A DNA stretch of 9,988 bases from an uncultured Clostridium sp. (GCA_947062645.1 CAMSQT010000029.1:1-9988); one strand, 5' to 3'; counted from the stretch's first letter, positions 1 to 7,530 are shown. The notes: generated from the sequence alone by a model not told the origin. Translations and numbers: made by a program.

Positions 1-44
1 CACTCGATCCAACACTCTTTCCCTACACGACGCTCTTCCGATCT
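1..44 (+). other. Illumina P5/TruSeq adapter remnant (non-genomic)
   Basis: Bases 12-44 match the 33-nt Illumina TruSeq Read 1 primer site (starts ACACTCTTTCCC, ends CTTCCGATCT). Bases 1-3 (CAC) fit the end of the P5 flow-cell sequence, and bases 4-11 (TCGATCCA) sit exactly where an 8-nt i5 index belongs. This is untrimmed library adapter left at a contig end. Genomic sequence starts at base 45. It also shows that the data include short-read Illumina sequencing, which matters when judging the single-base frame breaks elsewhere in the window. Confidence 0.96.
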
Positions 45-921
45 AAGAAAAAATTAGGTATCAAGAACCAATGAAAAATCACACCACCTTTAAAATAGGA
101 GGACCAGCAGAATGCCTCATAAAAATCAAAACAAAAGAAGACTTACAAGAAGCACTAAAACTGGCAAACGCTAAAAAAATACCCATTACTGTAATAGGAA
201 ACGGAAGCAACCTATTAGTAACAGACAAAGGAATTAAAGGAATTACCCTAAGAATAGACATAGAAAAAATAGAAACCAGAAAAACAGGAGAAAAAATAGA
301 AATCACCGTAGGATCAGGAGAAAAACTAGGAAAACTAGCACGGAATGTGTTTAAAACAAGAAATAGAAGGCTTAGAAGAACTATCACGGAATCCCTGGAA
401 CAATCGGTGGAGCCATAAGAATGAATGCTGGTGCTCATGGAAAAGAAATAAAAGACATTATAAAAACTGTAAAATGTATGGACTACCAAGGAAACGAAAA
501 AGAATTCCCAAAAGAAGAATTAGAATTTGACTATAGAACCAGCCGTTTCAGAAGAGAAAAATACATCATTACAGAAGTAACACTAGAATTACAAAAAGGA
601 AAAAAAGAAGAAATCAAAGAAAAAATGGAAGAATACCAAGCTTACCGAAAAGATAAGCAACCAATTGAAATGCCAAGTGCAGGAAGCACCTTTAAAAGAG
701 GAGCTGACTTTATTACGGCAAAATTGATTGATGAAGCCGGCCTAAAAGGCTACCAAATAGGTGGTGCTGAAGTTTCCACCAAACACAGTGGTTTTGTGGT
801 AAACAAAGGAAACGCTACCGCAAAAGACGTTTTAGAATTAGTAGAAAAAATTCAAAAAACAGTGTATGAAAAATTTAAGAAAAAAATCGAATTAGAAATC
901 GAAGTGATAGGAGAAAAATAG
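45..921 (+). CDS. murB: UDP-N-acetylenolpyruvoylglucosamine reductase MurB, 5' partial, two CGGA frame breaks
   Basis: MurB is the FAD/NADPH enzyme that reduces UDP-GlcNAc-enolpyruvate to UDP-MurNAc in cytoplasmic peptidoglycan precursor synthesis. The frame is open from base 47, just after the adapter. It reads EKIRYQEP before the ATG at 71, and MurB normally has residues before its NHTTFKIGGPA motif, so the 5' end is cut off and 71 is probably not the true start. Visible motifs are the FAD-binding GNGSNLL (near 200), SGIPGTIGGAIRMNAGAHG (384-440), YRTSRF with the active-site Arg (near 535), PSAGSTFKR with the proton-donor Ser (near 674), and a C-terminal LEIEVIGE. The reading frame changes +1 at CGG 341-343 and again at CGG 387-389. 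Reading CGGA as one glycine at each site restores the whole protein (about 290 residues present), including the diagnostic SGIPG. The stop is 1 nt before the next gene, so the two are probably cotranscribed. Confidence 0.95.
341..344 (+). other. CGGA +1 frame-change site 1 (murB, Gly expected)
   Basis: The frame arriving from upstream reads GCA CGG AAT and departs from MurB. Reading GCA (CGGA) ATG TGT gives LGKLA-G-MCLKQEIEGLEELS, which continues the MurB alignment. It equals one extra C before a GGA glycine codon, with no homopolymer at the site. Confidence 0.88.
387..390 (+). other. CGGA +1 frame-change site 2 (murB SGIPG motif)
   Basis: The arriving frame reads CTA TCA CGG AAT. Reading TCA (CGGA) ATC CCT GGA gives LS-G-IPGTIGGAI, the near-invariant MurB SGIPG motif. 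The glycine identity at this position is well established for the family, so this is one of the strongest sites for assigning CGGA to glycine. Confidence 0.95.
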
Positions 922-922
922 A

Positions 923-2844
923 ATGAATGGATTTATGCAATGGTTCAAATCAAGCAACAAAATGAAAAGATGGATGTTTTTAATTGTAATAGGAATTTTA
1001 TTAGCCTGCTATGGACTAGCTAAAATACTAGTTATGAAAGAAATTTCTTTTGAAGAAGTAGGAAAAGTAGTAGTAGCCTTTGTACTAGGATTTATTTCTA
1101 TTATACTAGGGCTTATTTTCCTAAACAAAAGAACCATGGAAGTCTTAATTGAGGCAACAGACAGAAGAATGGAAGACAAAAAAAATGTCAATGTAAAATC
1201 CCTAATCTTTAACAAAAAAGTATATGACAAAGGACCAAATATCGTAGTAATTGGAGGAGGAACAGGACTAAACACCGTACTTTCAGGCTTAAAAAATTAC
1301 ACTAGCAACTTAACAGCAATCGTTGCCATAACCGACTATGGAGAAGAAGTGACAAATTCAAGAAAAGTTTTAGAAATGCTACCTTTGCAAGATGTAAAAG
1401 ACAGCATCATTTCGCTAGCCTCTAAAGAAGAAGGTGAAATGGAAAAAATATTAAATTATCAGTTTAATAAAGGAAGATTAGAAGGACTAGACTTTTTAGA
1501 TATCTATTTTTCAGCCATGAGAGAAATCAATGGAAACATAGGAAAAGCTGTGATAAAAAGTAACGAAATATTAGGAATGATTGGAAAAGTAATGCCAGTT
1601 ACTTTAGACGAAATGAAGATAGTAGCAGAACTTGCTAACCGGTTATATGGTAGAACAAAAATCTAAAATCCAAGAAGTAACCATTGAAAAATTAACAAAA
1701 ATTAATCGTATCGTATTAAATCCTTCAAACTGTAAAGCAGCACCTGGCGTAGTAGATGCTATCAAAAAAGCAGATTGTATTATCATTGGACCACGGAAGC
1801 CTATATACTAATGTTATTCCAAGTCTATTAGTAAATGGCGTAGCAAAAGCCATCAAAGAAAGTACAGCCATCAAAGTATACATTAGTAACATCATGACAG
1901 AACCAGGACAAACTGACAATTATAGCGTGTCTGACCATTTAAATGCCATTATCGAACATTGTGGAAATGGAATTGTAGATTACTGTATCTATGACACGGG
2001 GGAAGTCATTCCAGAACTTATCAAAAAGTACAATAAAGAAGGACAAGACTTAGTAGAACAAGACATTGATAAAATAAGAGGAATCAAATTCTTACAAAGA
2101 AATCTATCAACTGTAGCCAATAGCCATATAAGACATGACCCAGGGTTAGTAGCAGCATCTGTTATAGAACTAATTTGTGACGATTTAAAATATCAAGACA
2201 AACAAAATGACCCACAATATTTAATGCTAAACAATAAACTAAGAGAAGAAAAAAGAATTGGCAAAATCAAAAAAGCCATGAAGAAAAAAGAAAAAAAGAA
2301 AAGCATGGAAGGAAAACGACTTAAAACACCAAAAAGTAAAAGCAAATTTAGCAGTAAATACCAAGATAGAATTGAAGCCATTCGAGAAGCAGATGAAAAA
2401 TTTAAAAACCCAGAAGAAGTAAACGAAATAACAAAAAAAGAAATCAAAGAAGAAATAAAAGAAGAACAAAAATTAGAAAAAAACAAGTTAGACGAAATAA
2501 TAGTAGAAACAGAAGAAACAATTGAAACAAAAATGGAAAACACAAGATTGACCACCGAACAAGACTTAGAAAAAGCAAGACAAAATCTAGAACATATGTT
2601 AGAAGCAGCAAAAGCAGATTTAGAAAGAACCAAAATAAGTAGACAAGAACAAAACTATGAAGAACCATCAATTATAGCACCAATTGCAACCATTGAAAAG
2701 CAAATAAAAGAAAAGAAAAAACCAGCCACCAAAAAAGCACCAGCACATGCAAAAACCAAAAAAACAACAAGTGTAAAACCAAAAACAACCAAACCAAAAA
2801 GTGCAAGGGGAAGAAAGAAAAAGGGAACAGGGGACGTTCCTTAA
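923..2844 (+). CDS. yvcK: Membrane-anchored YvcK-like protein with Lys/Glu-rich C-terminal extension, two CGGN frame breaks
   Basis: This belongs to the YvcK/CofD-like family, whose YvcK members bind UDP-sugars and affect cell shape and carbon use in Gram-positives. With two CGGN units each read as glycine the product is 639 residues. It has two hydrophobic segments (about 18-38 and 47-67), then a Rossmann-like core starting at IGGGTGL (Gly 111-113) and continuing through LPLQDVKDSI, IIGPGSLYTNVIPSLLV and YISNIMTEPGQTDNYSVSDHL. From about residue 436 the protein is low-complexity, Lys/Glu-rich, predicted coiled coil, ending in a Lys/Pro/Ala/Thr basic tail. Oddly, the usual DDGGSSG loop reads TDYGEEVTNS, and the usual GHSFGN region reads LDFLDIY, so canonical ligand binding may be altered. 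ATG 923 follows an AGGAG at 909-913 inside murB. In many Firmicutes murB and yvcK lie in one cluster. Family membership is sure; exact role is not. Confidence 0.9.
1640..1643 (+). other. CGGT +1 frame-change site 3 (YvcK-like)
   Basis: The arriving frame reads GCT AAC CGG TTA TAT and stops soon after, at 1664-1666. Reading AAC (CGGT) TAT ATG GTA GAA gives ELAN-G-YMVEQKSKIQEV, which joins to the rest of the YvcK core; homologues have a LxxG-x-xVxG/E turn here. It is the only one of the nine sites where the fourth base is not A. It would correspond to glycine 240. Confidence 0.88.
1794..1797 (+). other. CGGA +1 frame-change site 4 (YvcK GPGS motif)
   Basis: The arriving frame reads ATT GGA CCA CGG AAG. 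Reading CCA (CGGA) AGC CTA TAT ACT gives IIGP-G-SLYTNVIP, the conserved IGPGSLYTS/N motif of YvcK/CofD proteins. It would be glycine 291. Confidence 0.95.
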
Positions 2845-2927
2845 ATCCCCATTGTAGGGATTAGGGGACAACCTTAGCTGTATGAATGCGAAACCAACGA
2901 TAGAATACCTCGAAAGGAAGAAAAAAG

Positions 2928-4965
2928 ATGCAAATTACGAAGGAAAAATTAAGTTTAGAAGAAGGACTAAAGAAGGAATGGATTATCACAAATGGAATAG
3001 GAGGATTTAGTTCTTCTACTGTAATTGGAGCGAATACCAGAAAATATCACGGCTTATTAATTGCTCCCTTAGCACCACCTGCAAGAAGACATTTGATTGT
3101 ATCAAAATTAGATGAAAGTATCGAAATAAGGAACAAAAAATATGATTTATATACTAATATAGGCACCTCATATGTTTCCCATGGTCATGAATACCAAGAA
3201 GAGTTTAGAAGAGACTATGTACCAATTTTTAAATATAAAGTGGGAAAAGTAGAAATCACTAAAATGATAGCAATGGAATATGGGCATAATACAGTAGGTG
3301 TATTTTATAAAGTAAAAAACGAAGGAACCAAGGCAAAGCTGACCTTAGCACCAGTCGTTAATTTTAGAGATTTCCATCAAATGAATACCAACCATTATTT
3401 TAATGTGGTACAAACCATTAACAAAACAAAGGTTAAATTAGTAATAGACGGTAATTCACAAACTCCAATCTATATGAACTTAAGTGAGGGAGAATATAAA
3501 GAACACCAAAATGACACATTTTCTAACATGTTCTATTTAGAAGAAGAAAAAAGAGGATTTTATCCAGAAGAAAACCACAGTGTTCCTGGTGTATATGAGG
3601 TACAGATACCAGCTAATAGTGAAAAAGAAATCTCATTTGTGTGTTCGTTAGAAGAAAACATTGAGCAAAAAAGTGTAAGAAAATTTATCAACAATGAAAT
3701 TATCCGTTTGGGAGAACTATTTAATGAATCCTTATTAATTGATAACCGAAAGAACAAAAAAACCAAAAAAGAAATAGAAAAAGATGACTTGATTAAAACC
3801 TATTTAATGGCAGCAGATAGCTTTATTGTATATCGACCATCTTTTAACTTACATACCGTAATGGCAGGCTATCCATGGTTTTTAGACTGGGGGCGTGATA
3901 CCTTAATTGCTTTTGAAGGATTATTATTAATCCCAAAAAGATTTGAAATAGCAAAAGAAGTTTTACTAACCATGATACGAGATGTCAAATATGGTTTAGT
4001 ACCAAATGGCTATTCTGGTTATGATAATAGACCGCTTTACAATAGTGTTGATGCCTCATTACTATTATTTGAACAGATACAAAAATACATCCAATATACA
4101 GATGATTATGAATTTGTAAAAGAAAAATTATATCCTGTTATGCAGGAAATCTTAGAAAACTATGCAAAAGGAATAGATGTTGATGATAATAACATTTATT
4201 TAGATAATGATGGTTTGCTAGTTTCTGGAACAGACCAAACTCAAAACACATGGATGGATGCCAAATATGATGGGAAAGCCGTTACTCCAAGAAATGGAAA
4301 AGCCGTTGAAGTAAACAGTTTATGGTACAATGCAAACTGTATTATGGCAGACCTTTGCAAAAAATTCAAACATCCTATCTTAGCAAAACAACATAAAGAA
4401 ATGGCAGAAAACTGTAAAAGAGCCTTCCAAGACAAATTCTATAATCCAAAAACGAAATGCTTATTTGATGTTCTACGGAGATGATAAAATAAGACCAAAC
4501 CAGCTATTTAGTATGAGTTTAAGCCATCCTGTACTAACCCCTAATTCACAAGAAGCAAATCAAATGTTAGCAACCGTAGAAAAGAAACTAGTAAACAGCT
4601 ATGGACTAAAAACTTTAGCAAAAGGTGAGGAAAACTATGTAGAAATCTATGAAGGTGATCCTAAAAAAAGAGATACTAGCTATCACCAAGGAATTACCTG
4701 GCCATGGTTATTAGGACTGTACTATAATGCTTTGAAAAATAGTATCCAAGCAAGCAAAAAAGCAGAAGAAAAGAAAAAATGGGAAGAAAAACTAGAAAAA
4801 TTTATTGAAAAAACAACCAAGACATTCCAAAAAGAACTTTTTGACAATGGCTGTATGGGAGGAATTGCAGAAATTTATGATTCTTGTAAACCGCAATTAC
4901 CAAAAGGTACAATCAACCAAGCTTGGAGTATAGCAGAAGTATTTCGAATTATTTTAAGAAAGTGA
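2928..4965 (+). CDS. Glycogen-debranching-type amylo-alpha-1,6-glucosidase, one CGGA frame break
   Basis: This resembles bacterial and archaeal glycogen debranching enzymes of the amylo-alpha-1,6-glucosidase family (N-terminal beta-sandwich GDE_N domain plus an (alpha/alpha)6 catalytic domain), which hydrolyse alpha-1,6 branch stubs in the cytoplasm. The N-terminal part has EWIITNGIGGFSSSTV and NTRKYHGLLIAP. The catalytic domain has YPWFLDWGRDT (W317-T325), VDASLL, NTWMDAKYDG (D444) and AVEVNSLWYNA (E461). Near residue 517 the frame breaks at CGG 4476-4478. Reading CGGA as Gly gives LFDVL-G-DDKIRPNQLFSMSLSHP, the expected motif, and continues through HQGITWPWLLGLYYNAL and GGIAEIYDS to a TGA at 4963. 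The total is 678 residues, normal for the family. AGGAAG lies upstream of the ATG. The restored-frame stop lies inside a hairpin, supporting this as the real 3' end. Confidence 0.92.
4476..4479 (+). other. CGGA +1 frame-change site 5 (debranching enzyme)
   Basis: The arriving frame reads GTT CTA CGG AGA TGA and stops immediately. Reading CTA (CGGA) GAT GAT AAA gives DVL-G-DDKIRPNQ, the conserved GDD..RPNQ stretch of this glycosidase family (glycine 517). Without the shift the enzyme would lose its last 162 residues. Confidence 0.93.
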
Positions 4966-5000
4966 TGTTTTTGGTGCGGTGCAAAAAACATCGCTTTCTT
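4956..5000 (+). terminator. Hairpin terminator after the debranching enzyme
   Basis: The arms 4956-4972 and 4984-5000 pair over 17 positions with a single G-U wobble, around an 11-nt loop (4973-4983). The right arm ends in a CTTTCTT run, but no long uninterrupted T tract follows, so it could also act as an mRNA-stabilising 3' hairpin. The arm overlaps the TGA at 4963-4965 of the upstream gene in its restored frame. Confidence 0.6.
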
Positions 5001-5054
5001 GTCTTATATAAAAATTTCAAAGGTATGTTAAAAATTTAGGATAGGAGAGAAATA

Positions 5055-6081
5055 ATGCTAACAATCGAAAACTTAGAAAAAGAACTAAAAAACGAAAAAT
5101 TACAAAGCTTGTATCTTTTATATGGAGAAGAATTATATTTATTAGAAACTATATTGAAAAAGATAAAAAGCTTATTTGGTGAAGCCGTAAAAGGAATTAA
5201 CTATATTCATATAGACGAAACCAATTGCCAAGAGTTGATAGCAGATATAGAAACACCAAGTTTTGGTTATGAAAAAAAATTAATCATCGTCAAAAATGCA
5301 GGGCTATTAAAAAAAGAAGGAAAACGAAAAAATGCGGAATTAGTAGCCTTAAGAGAAAAGGTAAATGCCTATATCAAAGAAAATATAGAAATAATAAAAA
5401 CGAGTGTGGTATTAGTTTTTGTAGAAGAGGAAGTAGATACTAAGCAAGAATTATACACCACCCTTGATAAGTTGGGTGTTGTTTGTAAATTTGACTACCA
5501 AAAACCAATCCAAATAGAAAAAAGAATGCAAGCCATTTGCAAGGCTTATCAAGTAAAGATAGAAGCTAGTACTTTACATTATTTTATAGAATGTTGTGGG
5601 ACTAATATGCAAGATGTAATTAACGAAATACGAAAATTAATTGAGTATGCTGGAGAAGGGGGAGAAATCAAAAAAGAAGATGTTGACCAATTAACGACTA
5701 AAAAATTAGAAAGTGTTATTTTTGATTTAACAGATTCTTTAGGAAAAAAAGATATTTCCAAGGCTCTACAGGTTTTGAAAAATTTGATTTACACCAAAGA
5801 ACCCTTGCAAAAGATTTTGATTACCTTATATAATCATTTTAAAAAATTATATTTTGTAAAGCTTGCCCTTCGTTATCAAAAAGATATTATTAGCAGTTTG
5901 AACTTAAAACCAAATCAAACTTTTTTGGTAAATAAATATAAAACACAAGCAAACTTTTTTAAAGAAGCGGAACTAAAAAATGTTTTACAAAATTTAAGAG
6001 ATTTAGATTGTGACTATAAAGTGCGGAGAGATTGATTTACAAATAGGACTAGAAACAATTCTTTGTAAGTATTGTAGTTAA
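5055..6081 (+). CDS. holA: DNA polymerase III delta subunit HolA, one CGGA frame break near the C-terminus
   Basis: HolA is the clamp-loader delta subunit, which opens the beta sliding clamp during replication. The N-terminal YLLYGEELYLLETILKKIK and the DIETPSFGYEKKLIIVKNA stretch (near 5250) are typical, as are the helical C-terminal segments LEKVIFDLTD-like (5710) and LQKILITLYNHFKKLYFVK (5810). The open frame stops at 6035 if CGG 6024-6026 is read as a triplet. Reading CGGA as Gly gives DYKV-G-EIDLQIGLETILCKYCS and a TAA at 6079-6081. The total is 341 residues, the usual HolA length, and the conserved 'K.G..D...ALE' C-terminal helix is recovered. An AGGAGA-type ribosome binding site lies just upstream of ATG 5055. 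The restored stop falls at the start of a perfect terminator hairpin. Confidence 0.93.
6024..6027 (+). other. CGGA +1 frame-change site 6 (holA C-terminus)
   Basis: The arriving frame reads AAA GTG CGG AGA GAT TGA. Reading GTG (CGGA) GAG ATT GAT gives DYKV-G-EIDLQIGLETIL, the HolA C-terminal helix (glycine 324). The preceding codon GTG differs from those at the other sites, which shows there is no fixed upstream slippery sequence. Confidence 0.9.
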
Positions 6082-6114
6082 GGTATGATTTGTGCCAAAT
6101 ACAAATCATACCTT
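6080..6114 (+). terminator. Intrinsic terminator of holA
   Basis: A perfect 14-bp inverted repeat (6080-6093 with 6101-6114) with a 7-nt loop is followed by TTTT (counting the arm end). It begins on the last two bases of the restored-frame holA stop, so holA ends its transcription unit. Confidence 0.75.
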
Positions 6115-6175
6115 TTGGCGTATTCTGGGATAGGTATCGACTAAGAATTTGTCGAAGTTTGTCAAAAAGTTTTTC

Positions 6176-6204
6176 TTGCTTTTAAGAAGCATTTGTAGTA
6201 AAAT
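6176..6204 (+). promoter_or_regulatory. Candidate vegetative promoter for the toxin-antitoxin pair
   Basis: TTGCTT (6176-6181) and TAAAAT (6199-6204) are separated by 17 nt and lie 21 nt upstream of the antitoxin ATG. The region follows the holA terminator, so a new promoter is expected here. Confidence 0.55.
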
Positions 6205-6211
6205 ATTAACG

Positions 6212-6218
6212 AAGGAGG
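6212..6218 (+). promoter_or_regulatory. Strong Shine-Dalgarno AAGGAGG for the antitoxin
   Basis: AAGGAGG lies 7 nt before the ATG at 6226, a full match to the Firmicutes anti-SD. It fixes the antitoxin start. Confidence 0.8.
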
Positions 6219-6225
6219 AAAGAAA

Positions 6226-6426
6226 ATGAGAGAATATAGTGAATTAGAGTTAAAAGTAATAGAAGCTATGATGTTAGAAGCAGACCAAGGGGACTCAATG
6301 GATATTAACGATTTTTTAAAAGAAGTTAAGGAGGAAGAAAGGAGAATAGAAAAATCAAAAAGAACTACAAAATTGAAATTAAAAAATATGCTAGAAAAGA
6401 TTACTTGCAGATTTGTAAGAATTTAA
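6226..6426 (+). CDS. Small acidic/charged antitoxin-like protein
   Basis: This is a 66-residue charged protein (MREYSELELKVIEAMMLEAD...) with a predicted helical N-terminal half, a DINDFLKEVKEEERRIEK segment and a basic tail. It sits immediately upstream of, and overlapping, a RelE/ParE-like toxin in another frame, the usual order for type II toxin-antitoxin pairs. The first 45 or so residues look like the true antitoxin. The last ~20 overlap the region where the toxin's N-terminal strand should be encoded, so the C-terminus may be extended relative to relatives. The role is inferred from position and size, not from a recognised DNA-binding motif. It contains no CGG. Confidence 0.6.
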   Translation: MREYSELELKVIEAMMLEADQGDSMDINDFLKEVKEEERRIEKSKRTTKLKLKNMLEKITCRFVRI

Positions 6427-6680
6427 ACAAATTGACAACAAATGCTAAAAGAAAATTTTGTGAAAAAATTGAAAAAGAAATAGAAACAATAAGAAATTCA
6501 CCATATATTTATCAAAAAATAGTAGACACCAATTGTATAGAGGTAAGAAAGGTAAGAATAAAAAAGTATTTATTATTCTATAAAATTAATGATGATAAAA
6601 TTTCTATTCTTAGAATTTTACCAGAAAAAATGGATTATTTAAATCAATTAAAAGAATATAAAATTTTAATTCAAAAATAA
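6354..6680 (+). CDS. RelE/ParE-family toxin, start codon unclear
   Basis: The frame encodes NYKIEIKKYARKDYLQICKNL from 6363, then LTTNAKRKFCEKIEKEIETI, the PYIYQKI stretch, EVRKVRIKKYLLFYKINDDKISILRIL and a C-terminal tail. This is the beta-alpha-alpha-beta-beta-beta layout of RelE/ParE ribonuclease/gyrase toxins. The problem is the start: the frame opens after a TAA at 6327, but no ATG or GTG precedes the conserved N-terminal strand. The first canonical start is TTG 6405, which would remove that strand. The chosen start is an ATC at 6354, 9 nt after an AGGAG (6340-6344), and is tentative. Alternatives are a -1 shift from the antitoxin frame around the A-run at 6357-6361, or a lost start codon in a decaying module. 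No CGG is involved. Confidence 0.6.
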   Translation: MKKNYKIEIKKYARKDYLQICKNLNKLTTNAKRKFCEKIEKEIETIRNSPYIYQKIVDTNCIEVRKVRIKKYLLFYKINDDKISILRILPEKMDYLNQLKEYKILIQK

Positions 6681-6745
6681 AATTCCAAAAATGTATAAAA
6701 AATCATCCAAAAGGCAAAAATAGTAAAAACATAAAAATAAAAAAT

Positions 6746-6752
6746 GGGTGAT
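6746..6752 (+). promoter_or_regulatory. Shine-Dalgarno GGGTGAT fixing the sleB start
   Basis: GGTGAT is the downstream part of the full anti-SD complement (AGGAGGTGAT). It lies 4 nt before ATG 6757, the right spacing for that portion. It argues for ATG 6757 over the in-frame GTG at 6748, which overlaps it. Confidence 0.6.
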
Positions 6753-6756
6753 AGAA

Positions 6757-7446
6757 ATGATAAAAAACAAAAAGAAAATAATTATAATAGGATTATTGCT
6801 AAGTGCAGTAATAGCAATAACTGTATTAATTATAGTTTATAAAAATAGTAACTCTGTGGAAGCACTATCCAAATATGGTTCAAGAGGAAGCGAAGTAAGT
6901 CAAATACAAACCAAGTTAAAAAGGTGGGGCTATTATAACGGAAATGTAGACGGAATTTATGGAACACAAACTGTAAATGCCGTAAAATATTTTCAAAGAA
7001 AAAATGGACTAGCAGTAGATGGAATTGCAGGACCTGCCACTTTAAAAGCCATGGGAATATATACTTCAAGCACTACTTCTTCAGGATCTAGTAATTCAAG
7101 CAATGTAAATTTATTAGCAAGACTAATTTATGGAGAAGCAAGAGGAGAACCTTATACTGGGCAGGTTGCAGTAGGAGCGGTTGTTATGAATCGTGTAAAA
7201 AGTAGTTCATTTCCCAATAGTATATCAGGTGTTATCTATCAATCAGGATCATTTGATGCAGTAAGAGATGGACAAATTAACTTAACACCAGACGCAACAG
7301 CTAAAAAAGCAGCACAAGATGCCCTTAATGGTTGGGACCCAAGCTATGGTGCGATTTACTATTTTAATCCATCTACAGCAACCAATAAGTGGATATGGTC
7401 AAGACCAATGACAATAACGATTGGAAGACATAGATTTTGTAAATAA
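6757..7446 (+). CDS. sleB: Spore cortex-lytic enzyme SleB-like (peptidoglycan-binding + hydrolase_2)
   Basis: This is a 229-residue exported or membrane-anchored cell-wall hydrolase of the SleB/CwlJ family; SleB is a lytic transglycosylase that degrades cortex peptidoglycan during spore germination. A hydrophobic segment at about residues 8-28 is an N-terminal anchor or signal. A peptidoglycan-binding repeat follows (about 36-93: YGSRGSEVSQIQTKLKRWGY, DGIYGTQTVNAVKYFQ, DGIAGPATLKAMGI). After a Ser/Thr/Asn linker comes the hydrolase domain, with LLARLIYGEARGEP (catalytic Glu region), GQVAVGAVVMNRV, GWDPSYGAIYYFNP and the terminal IGRHRFCK, all hallmarks of SleB. Two GGA glycines preceded by C (AAC GGA, GAC GGA) read normally here, because the C belongs to the preceding codon. 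The gene supports a spore-forming host. No clear sporulation sigma-factor promoter was recognised upstream (6681-6756). A terminator follows. Confidence 0.92.
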   Translation: MIKNKKKIIIIGLLLSAVIAITVLIIVYKNSNSVEALSKYGSRGSEVSQIQTKLKRWGYYNGNVDGIYGTQTVNAVKYFQRKNGLAVDGIAGPATLKAMGIYTSSTTSSGSSNSSNVNLLARLIYGEARGEPYTGQVAVGAVVMNRVKSSSFPNSISGVIYQSGSFDAVRDGQINLTPDATAKKAAQDALNGWDPSYGAIYYFNPSTATNKWIWSRPMTITIGRHRFCK

Positions 7447-7455
7447 TAGAGAGCG

Positions 7456-7487
7456 AAAAGGCACATCAAACTTTAGATGCGCCTTTT
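7456..7487 (+). terminator. Intrinsic terminator of sleB
   Basis: The arms 7456-7467 and 7476-7487 form a 12-position stem (one A-C mismatch) with an 8-nt loop and end in a CCTTTT run. It lies 10 nt after the sleB stop and before a new promoter. Confidence 0.75.
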
Positions 7488-7496
7488 AAAAATCCC

Positions 7497-7530
7497 TTGA
7501 CAAACCACAAGCAAATTGATAAGATATAAT
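7497..7530 (+). promoter_or_regulatory. Sigma-A promoter for the yqeG group
   Basis: A perfect TTGACA (7497-7502) is followed 17 nt later by TAAGAT (7520-7525), overlapping a perfect TATAAT (7525-7530, 22-nt spacing, too long). It lies between the sleB terminator and yqeG and would drive yqeG, the prepilin peptidase and possibly the M24 peptidase. Confidence 0.65.

Noticed and set aside
200..208. CGGA at 202-205 in murB as another frame-change site
   Set aside because: Here the C is the third base of AAC and GGA is in frame (GNGSNLL), so no shift occurs. The same applies to CGGA near 6939, 6951 and 9405.
79..489. Long minus-strand open frames (for example 79-489, 2193-2633, 7829-8131)
   Set aside because: They are antisense shadows of the plus-strand genes: low-complexity Phe/Ser/Leu-rich translations, no ribosome binding sites, no recognisable domains.
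2845..2927. Possible regulatory element between the YvcK-like gene and the debranching enzyme
   Set aside because: GTAGGGATTAGGGGAC-type short repeats are visible, but I could not support a hairpin, promoter or riboswitch.
4465..4965. Separate downstream genes starting at the internal ATGs after each break (421, 1756, 4465, 8432, 9348)
   Set aside because: They begin in the middle of well-known domains, lack proper ribosome binding sites and continue the upstream protein exactly. They are the 3' parts of single genes.
4963..4965. UGA recoded as glycine, as in Absconditabacteria/Gracilibacteria
   Set aside because: UGA ends the debranching enzyme at a terminator hairpin, and no in-frame UGA interrupts a conserved protein. 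The glycine anomaly is at CGG, not UGA.
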